Source: an uncultured Lachnospiraceae bacterium
GTDB lineage: Bacteria > Bacillota > Clostridia > Lachnospirales > Lachnospiraceae
NCBI GenBank assembly: GCA_902789175.1
Contig: CADANF010000004.1
Coordinates: forward strand, 35,987-99,986
Direction of reading: 5' to 3'
DNA length: 64,000 nucleotides
Shown: positions 10,794-23,354 of the stretch, in pieces
How positions within the stretch are numbered: the stretch's first letter is position 1
Layout: each line of letters begins with the position of its first letter
Position numbers and translations under genes: made by a program
Notes under the pieces: generated by a model
Told to the model about the DNA's origin: nothing
The model's database searches: none
The model's input: only the letters and a program-made list of their open reading frames with translations

Positions 10794-11627
10794 ATGAAGA
10801 ATACAGTAGTTACATTTAAGGAAATGAAGAAAAAAGGCGAGAAGATATCTATGCTTACAGCATATGATTATTCTACAGCTAAACTTATAGATGAATCAGG
10901 CATTAATGGTATCCTTGTAGGAGATTCTCTTGGAAATGTAATGCTTGGTTACCCGGATACAGTATCAGTAACAATGGAAGATATGATCCATCATGGTGCA
11001 GCGGTTGCCCGTGGAGCTAAAGATGCACTTGTAGTTATAGATATGCCATTTATGTCATATCAGGCTTCTGTATATGATGCAGTTATCAATGCAGGACGTC
11101 TTATGAAAGAAGGAAGAGGCGGAGCAGTTAAACTTGAAGGTGGAGAAGAAGTTATACCTCAGGTTGAAGCTATTGTAAAGGCAAGTATTCCTGTTATGGG
11201 ACATATCGGGCTTACACCACAGTCAATAAATGCTTTCGGCGGATATAAGGCTCAGGGAAGAGATCTTGCATCAGCAAAGAAACTTATCCGTGATGCCAAG
11301 CTCCTTGAGGAAGCTGGAGCATTTGCAGTAGTACTTGAATGTGTACCTGCAGAACTTGCACAGTATGTAACAGAACAGTTAAGCATTCCAACAATCGGTA
11401 TTGGCGGTGGCGCAGGAACTGATGGACAGATTCTTGTATATGCTGACATGCTTGCTATGTTCAGCGATTATAAGCCAAAGTTTGTAAAGCATTTTGCAAA
11501 TGTTGGAGAAGTAATGAGAGAAGGCTTCAAGGCATATGATGCAGAAGTAAAAGCGTGTACTTATCCAGCTGAGGAACATAATTATAAAATTGATGCAGAG
11601 ATTCTTAAGGCTGCAATTGAGGACTGA
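10794..11627 (+). CDS. panB: 3-methyl-2-oxobutanoate hydroxymethyltransferase
   Basis: About 277 aa. PanB makes ketopantoate from 2-oxoisovalerate with methylene-tetrahydrofolate, the first committed pantothenate step. Seen: [25 protein letters not shown] (metal-binding Asp), [25 protein letters not shown], and AVVLECVP, all PanB signatures. Start chosen at ATG 10794 with AGGAGG at 10781-10786; the in-frame GTG 10770 lies within panG. Second gene of the operon. Confidence 0.97.
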   Translation: MKNTVVTFKEMKKKGEKISMLTAYDYSTAKLIDESGINGILVGDSLGNVMLGYPDTVSVTMEDMIHHGAAVARGAKDALVVIDMPFMSYQASVYDAVINAGRLMKEGRGGAVKLEGGEEVIPQVEAIVKASIPVMGHIGLTPQSINAFGGYKAQGRDLASAKKLIRDAKLLEEAGAFAVVLECVPAELAQYVTEQLSIPTIGIGGGAGTDGQILVYADMLAMFSDYKPKFVKHFANVGEVMREGFKAYDAEVKACTYPAEEHNYKIDAEILKAAIED

Positions 11628-11690
11628 TAAGGTTTCGTCTGATCAGGTGAAAATGAGTATCATATAGACTAATAAAGAGAGGATAAGAAT

Positions 11691-12545
11691 ATGGCAATCA
11701 AAGTAGTTAAGACAGTAGCTGAAGTTAGAGAGATAGTTGCAGGCTGGAGAAAGAACAATGAGACAGTTGGTCTTGTTCCTACAATGGGATTCCTTCATCA
11801 GGGACATCAGTCACTTATTAAAAAGTCAGTAGAAAATAATGATAGAACTGTAGTCAGTGTATTTGTTAACCCAATCCAGTTCGGACCAAATGAAGATTTA
11901 GAGGCATATCCAAGAGATTTAGAGAGAGACTCAGCACTTTGCGAAGAGACAGGAGCAGATATTATCTTTAATCCTGAACCATCAGAAATGTATAAGGATG
12001 GATTTGTATCATTTGTTGATATGAATGGACTTACAAATCACCTTTGTGGTCTTTCACGTCCAGTGCACTTCCGTGGAGTATGCACAGTCGTAACCAAGCT
12101 TTTTAATATCGTATGTCCTGACAGAGCTTACTTTGGACAGAAGGATGCTCAGCAGCTTGCAGTAATAAAGAGAATGGTTAAAGATCTTAATATGCCGCTT
12201 GAGATCGTAGGATGCCCTATCGTAAGAGAAGCTGATGGACTTGCTATGAGCTCACGTAATACATATATGAATGCCGAAGAAAGAAAAGCGGCTCTTATCC
12301 TTAGTAAGTCAATCAAGCTTGGACAGCAGCTGGTTATAGATGGAGAAAGAGATGCTTCAGTAGTAAGAAATAAGATGATAGAACTTCTTTCATCAGAGCC
12401 TATGGCTGAAGTTGAATATGTAAATGTAGTTAATAATCTTACAATGGAAGATATTGATGTTATCGAAGGTGATATCCTTGTAGCTATTGCTGTTAAGATC
12501 GATAACAAAGTAAGACTAATCGATAATTTTATGATGACAGTTTAA
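11691..12545 (+). CDS. panC: pantothenate synthetase
   Basis: A 284-aa PanC, which joins pantoate and beta-alanine using ATP. Visible family motifs are VPTMGFLHQGH (HxGH nucleotide site), NPIQFGPNEDL, FGQKDAQQL, and VREADGLAMSSRN (KMSKS equivalent). It is 63 bp after panB with a GAGAGGA ribosome site. Full length, no oddities. Confidence 0.98.
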   Translation: MAIKVVKTVAEVREIVAGWRKNNETVGLVPTMGFLHQGHQSLIKKSVENNDRTVVSVFVNPIQFGPNEDLEAYPRDLERDSALCEETGADIIFNPEPSEMYKDGFVSFVDMNGLTNHLCGLSRPVHFRGVCTVVTKLFNIVCPDRAYFGQKDAQQLAVIKRMVKDLNMPLEIVGCPIVREADGLAMSSRNTYMNAEERKAALILSKSIKLGQQLVIDGERDASVVRNKMIELLSSEPMAEVEYVNVVNNLTMEDIDVIEGDILVAIAVKIDNKVRLIDNFMMTV

Positions 12546-12575
12546 TCTGTATTTAGTTTTTAAAGGAGAAAAATC

Positions 12576-12965
12576 ATGCTTGGAACATTTTTAAAGTCAA
12601 AGATCCATAGAGCTGTAGTAACACAAGCTGCCCTGAATTATGTAGGAAGTATCACGGTTGATGAGGAGCTTATGGAAGCCAGCGGTATAATAGAATATGA
12701 GAAGGTTCAGGTGGCGGATGTGGATAATGGAAATCGCCTGGAGACATATGTTATAGCTGGAGAAAGAGGTTCTGGAATCATTTGCCTTAATGGTGCTGCA
12801 GCAAGACTTGTATCTGAAGGTGATAAGGTTATCATCATGAGTTATGCACAGATGACAGCAGAGGAATTTAAAGATAACCCACCTAAGGTTGTTTTTGTAA
12901 ATGAAAAAAACCAGATCGTTCGTACTACAAGATACGAAAAACATGGTCAGTTGTTTGATGTGTAG
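12576..12965 (+). CDS. panD: aspartate 1-decarboxylase proenzyme
   Basis: A 129-aa PanD, which makes beta-alanine from aspartate. The self-cleavage site is visible as Gly24-Ser25 in [10 protein letters not shown]; Ser25 becomes the pyruvoyl group. KSKIHRA near the N-terminus and [14 protein letters not shown] are conserved. AAGGAG precedes the ATG. With panG, panB and panC this completes pantothenate synthesis from 2-oxoisovalerate and aspartate in one operon. Confidence 0.97.
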   Translation: MLGTFLKSKIHRAVVTQAALNYVGSITVDEELMEASGIIEYEKVQVADVDNGNRLETYVIAGERGSGIICLNGAAARLVSEGDKVIIMSYAQMTAEEFKDNPPKVVFVNEKNQIVRTTRYEKHGQLFDV

Positions 12966-13051
12966 GTCATAGATTCGACATTTTGAACATGGATTTAACA
13001 AATCGTGGTTGATTAAGACTTAAATTTGTGAAAAAAAGTGTTTTTTTATTA

Positions 13052-13088
13052 AAAAGTCCTATGAATATAGTGTTCATGGGACTTTTTT
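13052..13088 (+). terminator. intrinsic terminator of the pan operon
   Basis: AAGTCCTATGAA pairs with TTCATGGGACTT (one G-U), loop TATAGTG, followed by T6. Confidence 0.85.
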
Positions 13089-13170
13089 ATGATATATTAT
13101 ATTTAAGGTTCATGCTCGAATATGACTAGATTTATAGCTGAATTCTTATGTTTTATGTAAGGTGAAAAAT

Positions 13171-14163
13171 ATGGCTAAGGGAAAAAATCAGAGACTTAAA
13201 TTGCTGTATCTTTCAAGACTTTTTTCTAGAGAGACGGATGAAGTAAATGGACTCACAATGGCAGAGATAATTGAAAAACTGTCTGAGGAAGAGATAGATG
13301 CCAGCAGGAAGAGCATTTATGAAGATATAAAAGCGCTTAATGACTTTGGAATGGATATCAAGATGGATAAGGATGGCAACAGATCTTTATATCATGAAGT
13401 ATCCAGAGATTTTGATCTGGCGGAACTAAAAATGTTAGTAGATGCTGTTCAGTCATCAAGAGTGATAACTGCAAAACAGTCTCGGGATCTTATAAAAAAG
13501 ATTGAAGATAATCTTTGTTCCAAATTTGAGGCAAAGCAGCTTAACAGACAGGTTTATGTATTAAATAGGATAAAGAGTCAGAATGAAAGCTTATTCTTAT
13601 CTGTGGATGCCATACTTACATCAATAAGTAACAATAAAAAGATAACTTTCAAATACTTTATGTGGGATATAAAAGGAGAGAAAGTTTTTAGGAAAGATGG
13701 AGCTTTATATAAGATAAGCCCATGGGCTCTTTGCTGGGAGGATGAGAATTATTATCTCATTGCCTATGATAGTGAAGATGAAAAGATTAAATATTACCGG
13801 GTTGATAAGATGATACAGGTTAAGGAAATAGATGAACCCCGGGATGGTTATGAAAAATACAGGGAGATCGATCTTTCCACATATACTGATAAGAGATTCA
13901 GAATGTTTGATGGAAAGGTAAAGACTGTAGAGTTAATAGCTAAAAATCATATGTCTAATGTTATCTTTGATACTTTTGGCAGAGATATATTTACCATGCC
14001 TTATGATGAGAAATATTTTAAAGCTGGTGTGGAAGTAGCTGTTACAGGACAGTTCTATGGATGGATATTTGGACTGGGAGAGGACGTAAAGATTGTCGGC
14101 CCGAAGGAAGTGGTTGAGGAATATAAGTCCTATCTGAGTAAGAATATAAAAAATTATAAATGA
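13171..14163 (+). CDS. WYL-domain transcriptional regulator
   Basis: About 330 aa. The N-terminal winged helix (residues 1-70, with LTMAEIIEKLS and ASRKSIYEDIKAL) is of the DeoR/YafY type. The middle holds the WYL domain, with WALCWEDENYYLIAY and YYRVDKM, and a C-terminal WCX-like part follows. WYL regulators sense nucleic-acid or nucleotide ligands. Start ATG 13171 is preferred over GTG 13162, with TAAGGTG upstream. Target unknown; it stands alone. Confidence 0.9.
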   Translation: MAKGKNQRLKLLYLSRLFSRETDEVNGLTMAEIIEKLSEEEIDASRKSIYEDIKALNDFGMDIKMDKDGNRSLYHEVSRDFDLAELKMLVDAVQSSRVITAKQSRDLIKKIEDNLCSKFEAKQLNRQVYVLNRIKSQNESLFLSVDAILTSISNNKKITFKYFMWDIKGEKVFRKDGALYKISPWALCWEDENYYLIAYDSEDEKIKYYRVDKMIQVKEIDEPRDGYEKYREIDLSTYTDKRFRMFDGKVKTVELIAKNHMSNVIFDTFGRDIFTMPYDEKYFKAGVEVAVTGQFYGWIFGLGEDVKIVGPKEVVEEYKSYLSKNIKNYK

Positions 14164-14355
14164 CAGGAGTTTAAGCGGGTAAAAATAAAAAATATACTTT
14201 GAAAGCGGGTATTGATCATAAGAAAAAGTATTTAGAAGGGGAGTATATGATTTATATTGTGGCGATTTGAAGGGTCAAGACAGATAAACATAAATAAACT
14301 TTTTGCTAGAGAAAAAAATGAAAAAAATACATTTTCTAAATGATTGGGAGGAACA

Positions 14356-15306
14356 ATGGGAAGAAAAAAGAACGAACATTTGGAGTTCAGGTTTTATGAC
14401 CCTCCAAGAGAGACAACAATACTTCCTGTAATTGGTGATAAGTGGATAAGAAAATATGGATCGGATGAAGATCCGCTTCATTTCCATAATCTGTTTGAGA
14501 TTGGTATATGTCACGAAGGAACAGGAGCATTTTATCTTGATAAAGAGGTAATAAAATATGAACCTGGACAGGTGACTATCGTGCCACCGGATTTTCCACA
14601 TAAGACCGTAAGCGAAGGAATAAGCTTCTGGGAATATCTATTTATCGATTTTGCAGAACTTTCTGAGATGATCTACTCAGAAAATGAGACAGAGAAGGAA
14701 AGCCGTATGTCGATACTTTCTAGCCATGCAATAGTACTTTCTGCAGATGATAAAAGTGGTATGAAAGAGATAGTTGCAGATGTTATCTCAGAATTTAAGG
14801 ATAGAAAGCCATTTTTTAAAGAGACAGTTGATAGCCTTTCAAGAGTTCTCTTTTATAAGATCATGCGCCTTCAGAAGGAACAGGGAACATCTAAGGAATA
14901 TGAATTATCAGTTAATGATGCAATGCTTAATGATAATTTCCCTCATATAAAACCTGCACTTAATTTTATCGAGCAGCATTATGCTGAACCTATGAAGATA
15001 AAGGATTTAGCAGATAGCTGTAATTTAAGTGAGACTCACTTCAGAAGGATATTCGCAGAGTACGTTAATATGCCTCCAGTGGATTATCTTAATCTTGTAA
15101 GAGTTCAAAAGGCATGTTCTATCATGAGAAGAACAAAACATTCCATGGATCAGGTTGCCATAGAGTGTGGATTTGCATCAACAACAACATTTAATAGAAA
15201 TTTCAAGAAATTCCTTGGTATTTCTCCTTATCAGTGGAAGATAAACAGTTCAAACTATAAGAGTAAGCTTCAGGGATACAAGGTATCTGCTCTTAGAGGC
15301 TGGTAA
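14356..15306 (+). CDS. AraC-family regulator, probable lacZ activator
   Basis: About 316 aa. The N-terminal cupin-like sugar-binding domain (HFHNLFEIGICHEG, then YEPGQVTIVPP) is followed by two helix-turn-helix units at about 205-300 (MKIKDLADSCNLSETHFRRI; DQVAIECGFASTTTFNRNFK), the standard AraC pattern. Start ATG 14356 has GGGAGGA 4 bp upstream; the TTG at 14344 is within that site. It lies 189 bp before the GH2 beta-galactosidase gene on the same strand, so control of that gene is likely by context. Confidence 0.92.
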   Translation: MGRKKNEHLEFRFYDPPRETTILPVIGDKWIRKYGSDEDPLHFHNLFEIGICHEGTGAFYLDKEVIKYEPGQVTIVPPDFPHKTVSEGISFWEYLFIDFAELSEMIYSENETEKESRMSILSSHAIVLSADDKSGMKEIVADVISEFKDRKPFFKETVDSLSRVLFYKIMRLQKEQGTSKEYELSVNDAMLNDNFPHIKPALNFIEQHYAEPMKIKDLADSCNLSETHFRRIFAEYVNMPPVDYLNLVRVQKACSIMRRTKHSMDQVAIECGFASTTTFNRNFKKFLGISPYQWKINSSNYKSKLQGYKVSALRGW

Positions 15307-15393
15307 TATTTAAGTAAGTAAAAAAGTTCAAGGAAACTGATATTATACTTAATGGTTATAAATGCATTTTTTTTGCGTAAAAATGTTGTATAA

Positions 15394-18558
<3,165 letters not shown>

Positions 18559-18566
18559 AACTAACG

Positions 18567-18620
18567 CATCATTTAGATAAAGTACATCAATTAGATAAAG
18601 CACATCAATTAGATAAGGAG
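18567..18620. repeat. 18-bp tandem repeat, three copies, after lacZ
   Basis: Units at 18567, 18585 and 18603 share CATCAATTAGATAAAG with one or two differences. They begin 9 bp past the lacZ stop. Confidence 0.85.
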
Positions 18621-18635
18621 TATCATATAAAAAAA

Positions 18636-18670
18636 CTGAAGCCCACGGTATTTGCCGTGGGCTTCTTTAT
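18636..18670. terminator. terminator hairpin between lacZ and the minus-strand gene
   Basis: GAAGCCCACGG pairs exactly with CCGTGGGCTTC around TATTTG, followed by TTTAT; the other side is A-rich, so it may act both ways. Confidence 0.85.
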
Positions 18671-18695
18671 GACCTGTAAAGGAGTGTCAGGTCAT
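18669..18695. repeat. 8-bp inverted repeat with ribosome-site-like loop
   Basis: ATGACCTG pairs exactly with CAGGTCAT; the 11-nt loop contains AAAGGAG. It directly follows the lacZ terminator. Role unknown. Confidence 0.5.
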
Positions 18696-18752
18696 ATGAA
18701 AGGAAAAAAATAAAATGAAAAAAATAAAAAAATGATATGTCAAATCATCAAT

Positions 18753-19394
18753 CTACTGGATCACCTGGAATCCGCCTGCTGATATTATTGCATCAAGCTT
18801 CTGACCTGCTTTACAAAGAGGACAGTTATGAGATGGATATGAGGTGTAACCTTCGATATCTTTTGAATGAAAGATCGCATGTATTGGCCTTCCCTGAACT
18901 TCATCTGTAGCAGAGAATATAGCGGAAATACCTTCGATAGTACCTCCGTAATAAGTTATACATTCAATAGCCTTATCAACGGTCTGGCCTGTTGTAGCTG
19001 TAGCAAGAAGAAGGAGGATATGCTTTCCTTTTATCATTGGAATGAGATTATCCTTAAAAAGAAGCTGACCCTGAGAATTCTGTTCAGGAGTTGTTACATA
19101 GATGGTCTTATGCTGATTCATGCACATGATACCGGAACTGGTAAGTTCATCGGCAAGATATGCACCGATAACATCTGTTCCGTCCATACATACGATGGCA
19201 TCCACCACAGTTGTGGCAATATATTCAGATGCCATGGATTTAGCAACGGCCTTAGCTTCACTGCATCTTGCTTTTAATGTAGTAAGATCGATCATATAAT
19301 TAATATGAGACGATGTTGTGGCAAAATGTCCCGGAGTAACCTTAAGCTTAATAAGGTTATTATACTGAGAGTTTATTTTAAATGTGTTCTGCAT
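18753..19394 (-). CDS. phosphoribosyltransferase-like protein (orotate PRTase family)
   Basis: A 213-aa protein with the type I phosphoribosyltransferase pattern: TVVDAIVCMDGTDVIGAYLA in the middle and a PRPP-loop-like strand ILLLLATATTGQTV. In active PRTases this loop usually reads DDxxTTG; here the acidic pair is replaced by AT, so PRPP binding may be altered. Near the C-terminus, CPLCKAGQ could bind metal. Alone on the minus strand. I would not assign orotate as the substrate. Confidence 0.65.
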   Translation of the reverse strand: MQNTFKINSQYNNLIKLKVTPGHFATTSSHINYMIDLTTLKARCSEAKAVAKSMASEYIATTVVDAIVCMDGTDVIGAYLADELTSSGIMCMNQHKTIYVTTPEQNSQGQLLFKDNLIPMIKGKHILLLLATATTGQTVDKAIECITYYGGTIEGISAIFSATDEVQGRPIHAIFHSKDIEGYTSYPSHNCPLCKAGQKLDAIISAGGFQVIQ

Positions 19395-19654
19395 AGTTTC
19401 CCCTCCTGTACAAGAACAATAGATAATTAGAAATCACTTATATAATTGATTACTTTTAACACCTAATATACATTATAAACAAAAAAGACACATATCACAA
19501 GAAGAAATTGTCATATTTAACCATTAATTGAGAGGGAAATGATCATTTTTCATCCGGTGAAAAGAACGGTTATGTTTGGTAAATTCATAAAAACATACTA
19601 TAATATTTATCAGCGAGATTTTTTTAAGCAGATAAAAAAAGAGACGAGGGTTAT

Positions 19655-22600
19655 ATGCAGGGAAAGATTAAAATTTATGCAGGTGGTGGAAGAACCGGAA
19701 AATCCACAGCAATGTATAATGAAATAATAGATAAAGCTATAGAAAATCCTGACAGGAATTATTACTTAATAGTTCCGGAACAGGTTACTAGCATATTGGA
19801 AAGAAAATTCATATCTCTTATGAAAGAGAGACATGGAAGGGCCGGATTCTTTAATATCAGTATTTTAGGTTTTAACAGACTTGCGCATCTTATATTTGAA
19901 GAAGCGGGCACTACTGAAAAAATGCCATTGGAAGAATATGGTAAAAGTATGCTTGTTCGTTATGCTTTGGGTAAATTAAAGGATGAATTAAAAGTTTATA
20001 AGGGAAGCATTGAAAGAAGGGGATTTATAGATAATATGAAATCCATAATCTCAGAAATGCTTCTTTTTGACATATCGCCAGAAGATTTGGAAAAGGTGAT
20101 TCAGGACATAAATAAAGAAGATGTGATCTATAATAAGCTTAAAGACATCATTCTTATCTATAAGGAATTTCTTCAGGCTGAAAAAAACAGCAGATATTCC
20201 ATTCCGGAGGAGACACTTTTAGTATTTGCCGGAATCCTTAATGAAGAAAAGATATTGGATAGAAAAAATATCATAAGAAATGCTGTATTTTACTTTGATC
20301 ACTTCACAGGATTCACTGCTGTTCAGATGAATGTGCTGCAGGCTGTTAAAAAGTGGGCAGATGAGATGACATTTGCCATTACAATTGATGCAGGGATCCT
20401 TCGGGATAAAAGAAATGTCAAAGAATATGAACTGTATTATGAAAGTTATGATATGTATCTTACTCTGATAGACAGACTAGGAGAGGCTGATATCAGATTT
20501 TTTGACGTGGATAAAACAAAAGAAGATCATGAGATACGAGCTTTGGCTGATAGGATTTTTCGTTTTCCTGTAAAGCCTTATGAAAAAAATAATGGAAGGG
20601 TGCTTATAAATAAATGTTCCACACCTCTAGAAGAGCTTCGTGTAGCTGCGGAAATGATCCGAAAAGAAGTGATTGAAAATAATAAGCGTTACAGGGATTT
20701 TGCAATTATTAATGGACAGTTAGAAGAGTTAAGTCCTATATGCGAAGAAGTATTAAGAGATTATGATATACCATTTTTCTCGGATTATAAGAGGAAGTTT
20801 TCTAGTAATCCATATACAGAAAGTATCAGGGAATTACTTCTTATTCTAGATAAAGATTATAGTTATGACGGTGTATTTTCTTTCCTTAAAACAGGCGTAA
20901 TGGATAGATATCTGGAAAAGAAAGGAATAGATCCAGATCTTATAGAATGCTATGAAAATACTGTTATCGCTCATGGTATAAGAGGAAAAAGATTATATGG
21001 TAAGAAATTAACAGATTTCCTTGGAAAAAAAGAAGTAGCGACTGAAATAATAAATCAGCTTGAGGCAGAAGACACTTTAAGAGTGGCATTTTTAGAGATT
21101 ATGGAAGTGCTTCATAGGACAGTAAAAAAAGGAAAGAAAGTAAATGTAAGAGAATTTACTGAGGCCATAAGATTTGTGATCGGGCCTGAAATGCTGGATT
21201 TTTCAAGCTGTGTCGAAGAGGCAGAAGAGACATTAAGAGGACTTGAAAGACCTGCAGAAGAACTGGCTTATCATGCAATTCCGGGAGTATTAGATGAGAT
21301 ACTTCTTAAATTAGAGGATATCCTTGGAGATGAGGAAATGTCTATCCATGAATACTTAGAAATACTCGGAACTGGTATTGATAATCTTGCTATAGGTGTA
21401 ATACCTCCTGTACAGGATGCGGTCATCGTAGGTGATCCAGAGCGTACAAGACTTATAGATGTAGATACAGTATTTTTTATCAATATGGTAGATGGGGTAG
21501 TACCGCCAAAAGCAGCTCCGGATGGACTTATTACTGAAAGAGACAGAGCAAAGATCGATGAAGCATTTTTAAAAGCAAATATTAAGAAGAAAATGGCTCC
21601 TGGTGAGACATTAAAATCCTATATTGAGTATTTTACGCTTTATCTTATATTTGAAAAAGCAAAGAATAAACTGGTGCTTTCCTATTCAGAAAGTGACATG
21701 AGCGGTTCTGAAAAAGAAAAATCTTTTATTCTTGGCAGAATTGAAAAGCTGCTTTCAGGTGTTAAGGAAGTTAAGAGAAAAAGAACAGAATTCTGTGGAA
21801 CAAAAAAGACTGATATCTTTGATTATACAAAGACTTACAGAGAGGTTGTAGAGAGTCTTTCTCTGGAATTTAAAGAATTAGATCTGCCAGAATTAAAAGA
21901 GTTAATGAAAAAAGACAATGAGTATAAAAATGATAATCTTGTAAAATTAGGAATCTATAAGAATCTTTTAGGAGAAGAAGAATTAAGATGTAACATCGGG
22001 GATGCGGCATTTTTCCTTAACAGACCTGAGGCTATATCAACGGATACATTAAAGGATCTGGATATAAAGATTTCTGTATCAAAGCTTGAAAAATATGCTC
22101 AGTGTCCATATCTTTATTATCTTACATATATCCTTGGCCTTAAGGAAAGAAGGGGACATGATACAGATCAGTTAGATTTTGGAAATATAATCCATAGTGT
22201 TTTAGAAAAGGCCTTTAAGAGAGTAAATACCGAATATGAAGGGGATTTTAGTCTCATTTCCGAGGAGAGATTAAGAGAGATAACAGACCTTAGTGTGATT
22301 GAAGCAGTAACTGAAAATAAAGAGGAACTTCTTAGGGAAGATGAAAAGACTGGTAAAGATATCTTCGTTCTTGAGAATATAAAGAGAATCGCAAGAGATA
22401 CCATGGACACTCTATCATTTCAGATGAAGCAGGGAAAGATGAAACCTCAGTTTGTTGAGACGGGTTTTAAGGCGGAATTTACTGCCCAAAATCCTGACGG
22501 AACCAGGGTGCCCGTGGAGATAAAAGGTAAGATCGATAGAGGAGACATTTTTGCAAAAGATGATGATATCTATGTAAGGATAGTGGATTATAAGACAGGT

Positions 22601-23347
22601 AATAAGAAGCTGGAATTAAAGAAAATCTTAAGTGGTGAAAGTATACAGCTTTCGGTTTATTTAGGGATCATCCTTCGCCTTATTAAAAAGAAGTATGAGG
22701 AATCAGGGGAAAATGTGATTCCTTCCGGTTTTTATTATTATCATATTTCAAATCTTAATGCTGATGCAAAGGACTTAAAGGGGATAGATCCTTTGTCTCT
22801 GGATTTTATAGAAAAGACAAGAGAAAGTGCCTTAAAACAGCAGGTTCTCCGTGGTCTTCCTAATATAGATGCAGATAAAGAGGGAGATGAAAAATATCGC
22901 TCCCTTATGATACAGGAAGAAAGAATGGCTGATAATAAATCTGCAGAGGGAATGGTGCTTCCTATAAAGATCAAAGAAGAAAAGATCACAGGTAAATATG
23001 CATCAGCTGGGGATTTAGAAGCGATAACCAATTTCAGCCTCGGAAAGATGGAAGAAACTACAGCTAAAGTCCTTACGGGAAATATAGATAAGAGTCCTTT
23101 ATGTGATTCAAAAAATGGCAAGGGCTGGGCATGCGAATGGTGCAAGGCTAGAGAGGTCTGCCGATTTATAGAAGGTTCAGGAGAGCCACGTATCAGAGCT
23201 AAAGAAGATGATTCATTTAATAAGATCATTGAGATTGGAAAAGAGAAAAACATAAGTCTTACTAATCCACAATTCTTAAGCAAGGATGAAGGGGCTAGAT
23301 TTATCGATAATCTGGAAGATGATCTTAATACAGAAGATGAGGAGTAG
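19655..23347 (+). CDS. addB: AddAB helicase-nuclease subunit B
   Basis: A 1230-aa AddB, slightly longer than Bacillus AddB. The P-loop GGGRTGKST is at residues 10-18. The C-terminal RecB-type nuclease has VDYKTG at about 978. The four cysteines that hold a 4Fe-4S cluster are C817 (in AQCPYLYYL) and C1160, C1163, C1169 (CEWCKAREVC). AddAB processes double-strand breaks to Chi sites for recombination. A GAGGG ribosome site precedes ATG 19655. addA starts 7 bp after the stop. Confidence 0.96.
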   Translation: MQGKIKIYAGGGRTGKSTAMYNEIIDKAIENPDRNYYLIVPEQVTSILERKFISLMKERHGRAGFFNISILGFNRLAHLIFEEAGTTEKMPLEEYGKSMLVRYALGKLKDELKVYKGSIERRGFIDNMKSIISEMLLFDISPEDLEKVIQDINKEDVIYNKLKDIILIYKEFLQAEKNSRYSIPEETLLVFAGILNEEKILDRKNIIRNAVFYFDHFTGFTAVQMNVLQAVKKWADEMTFAITIDAGILRDKRNVKEYELYYESYDMYLTLIDRLGEADIRFFDVDKTKEDHEIRALADRIFRFPVKPYEKNNGRVLINKCSTPLEELRVAAEMIRKEVIENNKRYRDFAIINGQLEELSPICEEVLRDYDIPFFSDYKRKFSSNPYTESIRELLLILDKDYSYDGVFSFLKTGVMDRYLEKKGIDPDLIECYENTVIAHGIRGKRLYGKKLTDFLGKKEVATEIINQLEAEDTLRVAFLEIMEVLHRTVKKGKKVNVREFTEAIRFVIGPEMLDFSSCVEEAEETLRGLERPAEELAYHAIPGVLDEILLKLEDILGDEEMSIHEYLEILGTGIDNLAIGVIPPVQDAVIVGDPERTRLIDVDTVFFINMVDGVVPPKAAPDGLITERDRAKIDEAFLKANIKKKMAPGETLKSYIEYFTLYLIFEKAKNKLVLSYSESDMSGSEKEKSFILGRIEKLLSGVKEVKRKRTEFCGTKKTDIFDYTKTYREVVESLSLEFKELDLPELKELMKKDNEYKNDNLVKLGIYKNLLGEEELRCNIGDAAFFLNRPEAISTDTLKDLDIKISVSKLEKYAQCPYLYYLTYILGLKERRGHDTDQLDFGNIIHSVLEKAFKRVNTEYEGDFSLISEERLREITDLSVIEAVTENKEELLREDEKTGKDIFVLENIKRIARDTMDTLSFQMKQGKMKPQFVETGFKAEFTAQNPDGTRVPVEIKGKIDRGDIFAKDDDIYVRIVDYKTGNKKLELKKILSGESIQLSVYLGIILRLIKKKYEESGENVIPSGFYYYHISNLNADAKDLKGIDPLSLDFIEKTRESALKQQVLRGLPNIDADKEGDEKYRSLMIQEERMADNKSAEGMVLPIKIKEEKITGKYASAGDLEAITNFSLGKMEETTAKVLTGNIDKSPLCDSKNGKGWACEWCKAREVCRFIEGSGEPRIRAKEDDSFNKIIEIGKEKNISLTNPQFLSKDEGARFIDNLEDDLNTEDEE

Positions 23348-23354
23348 CAGAAAG

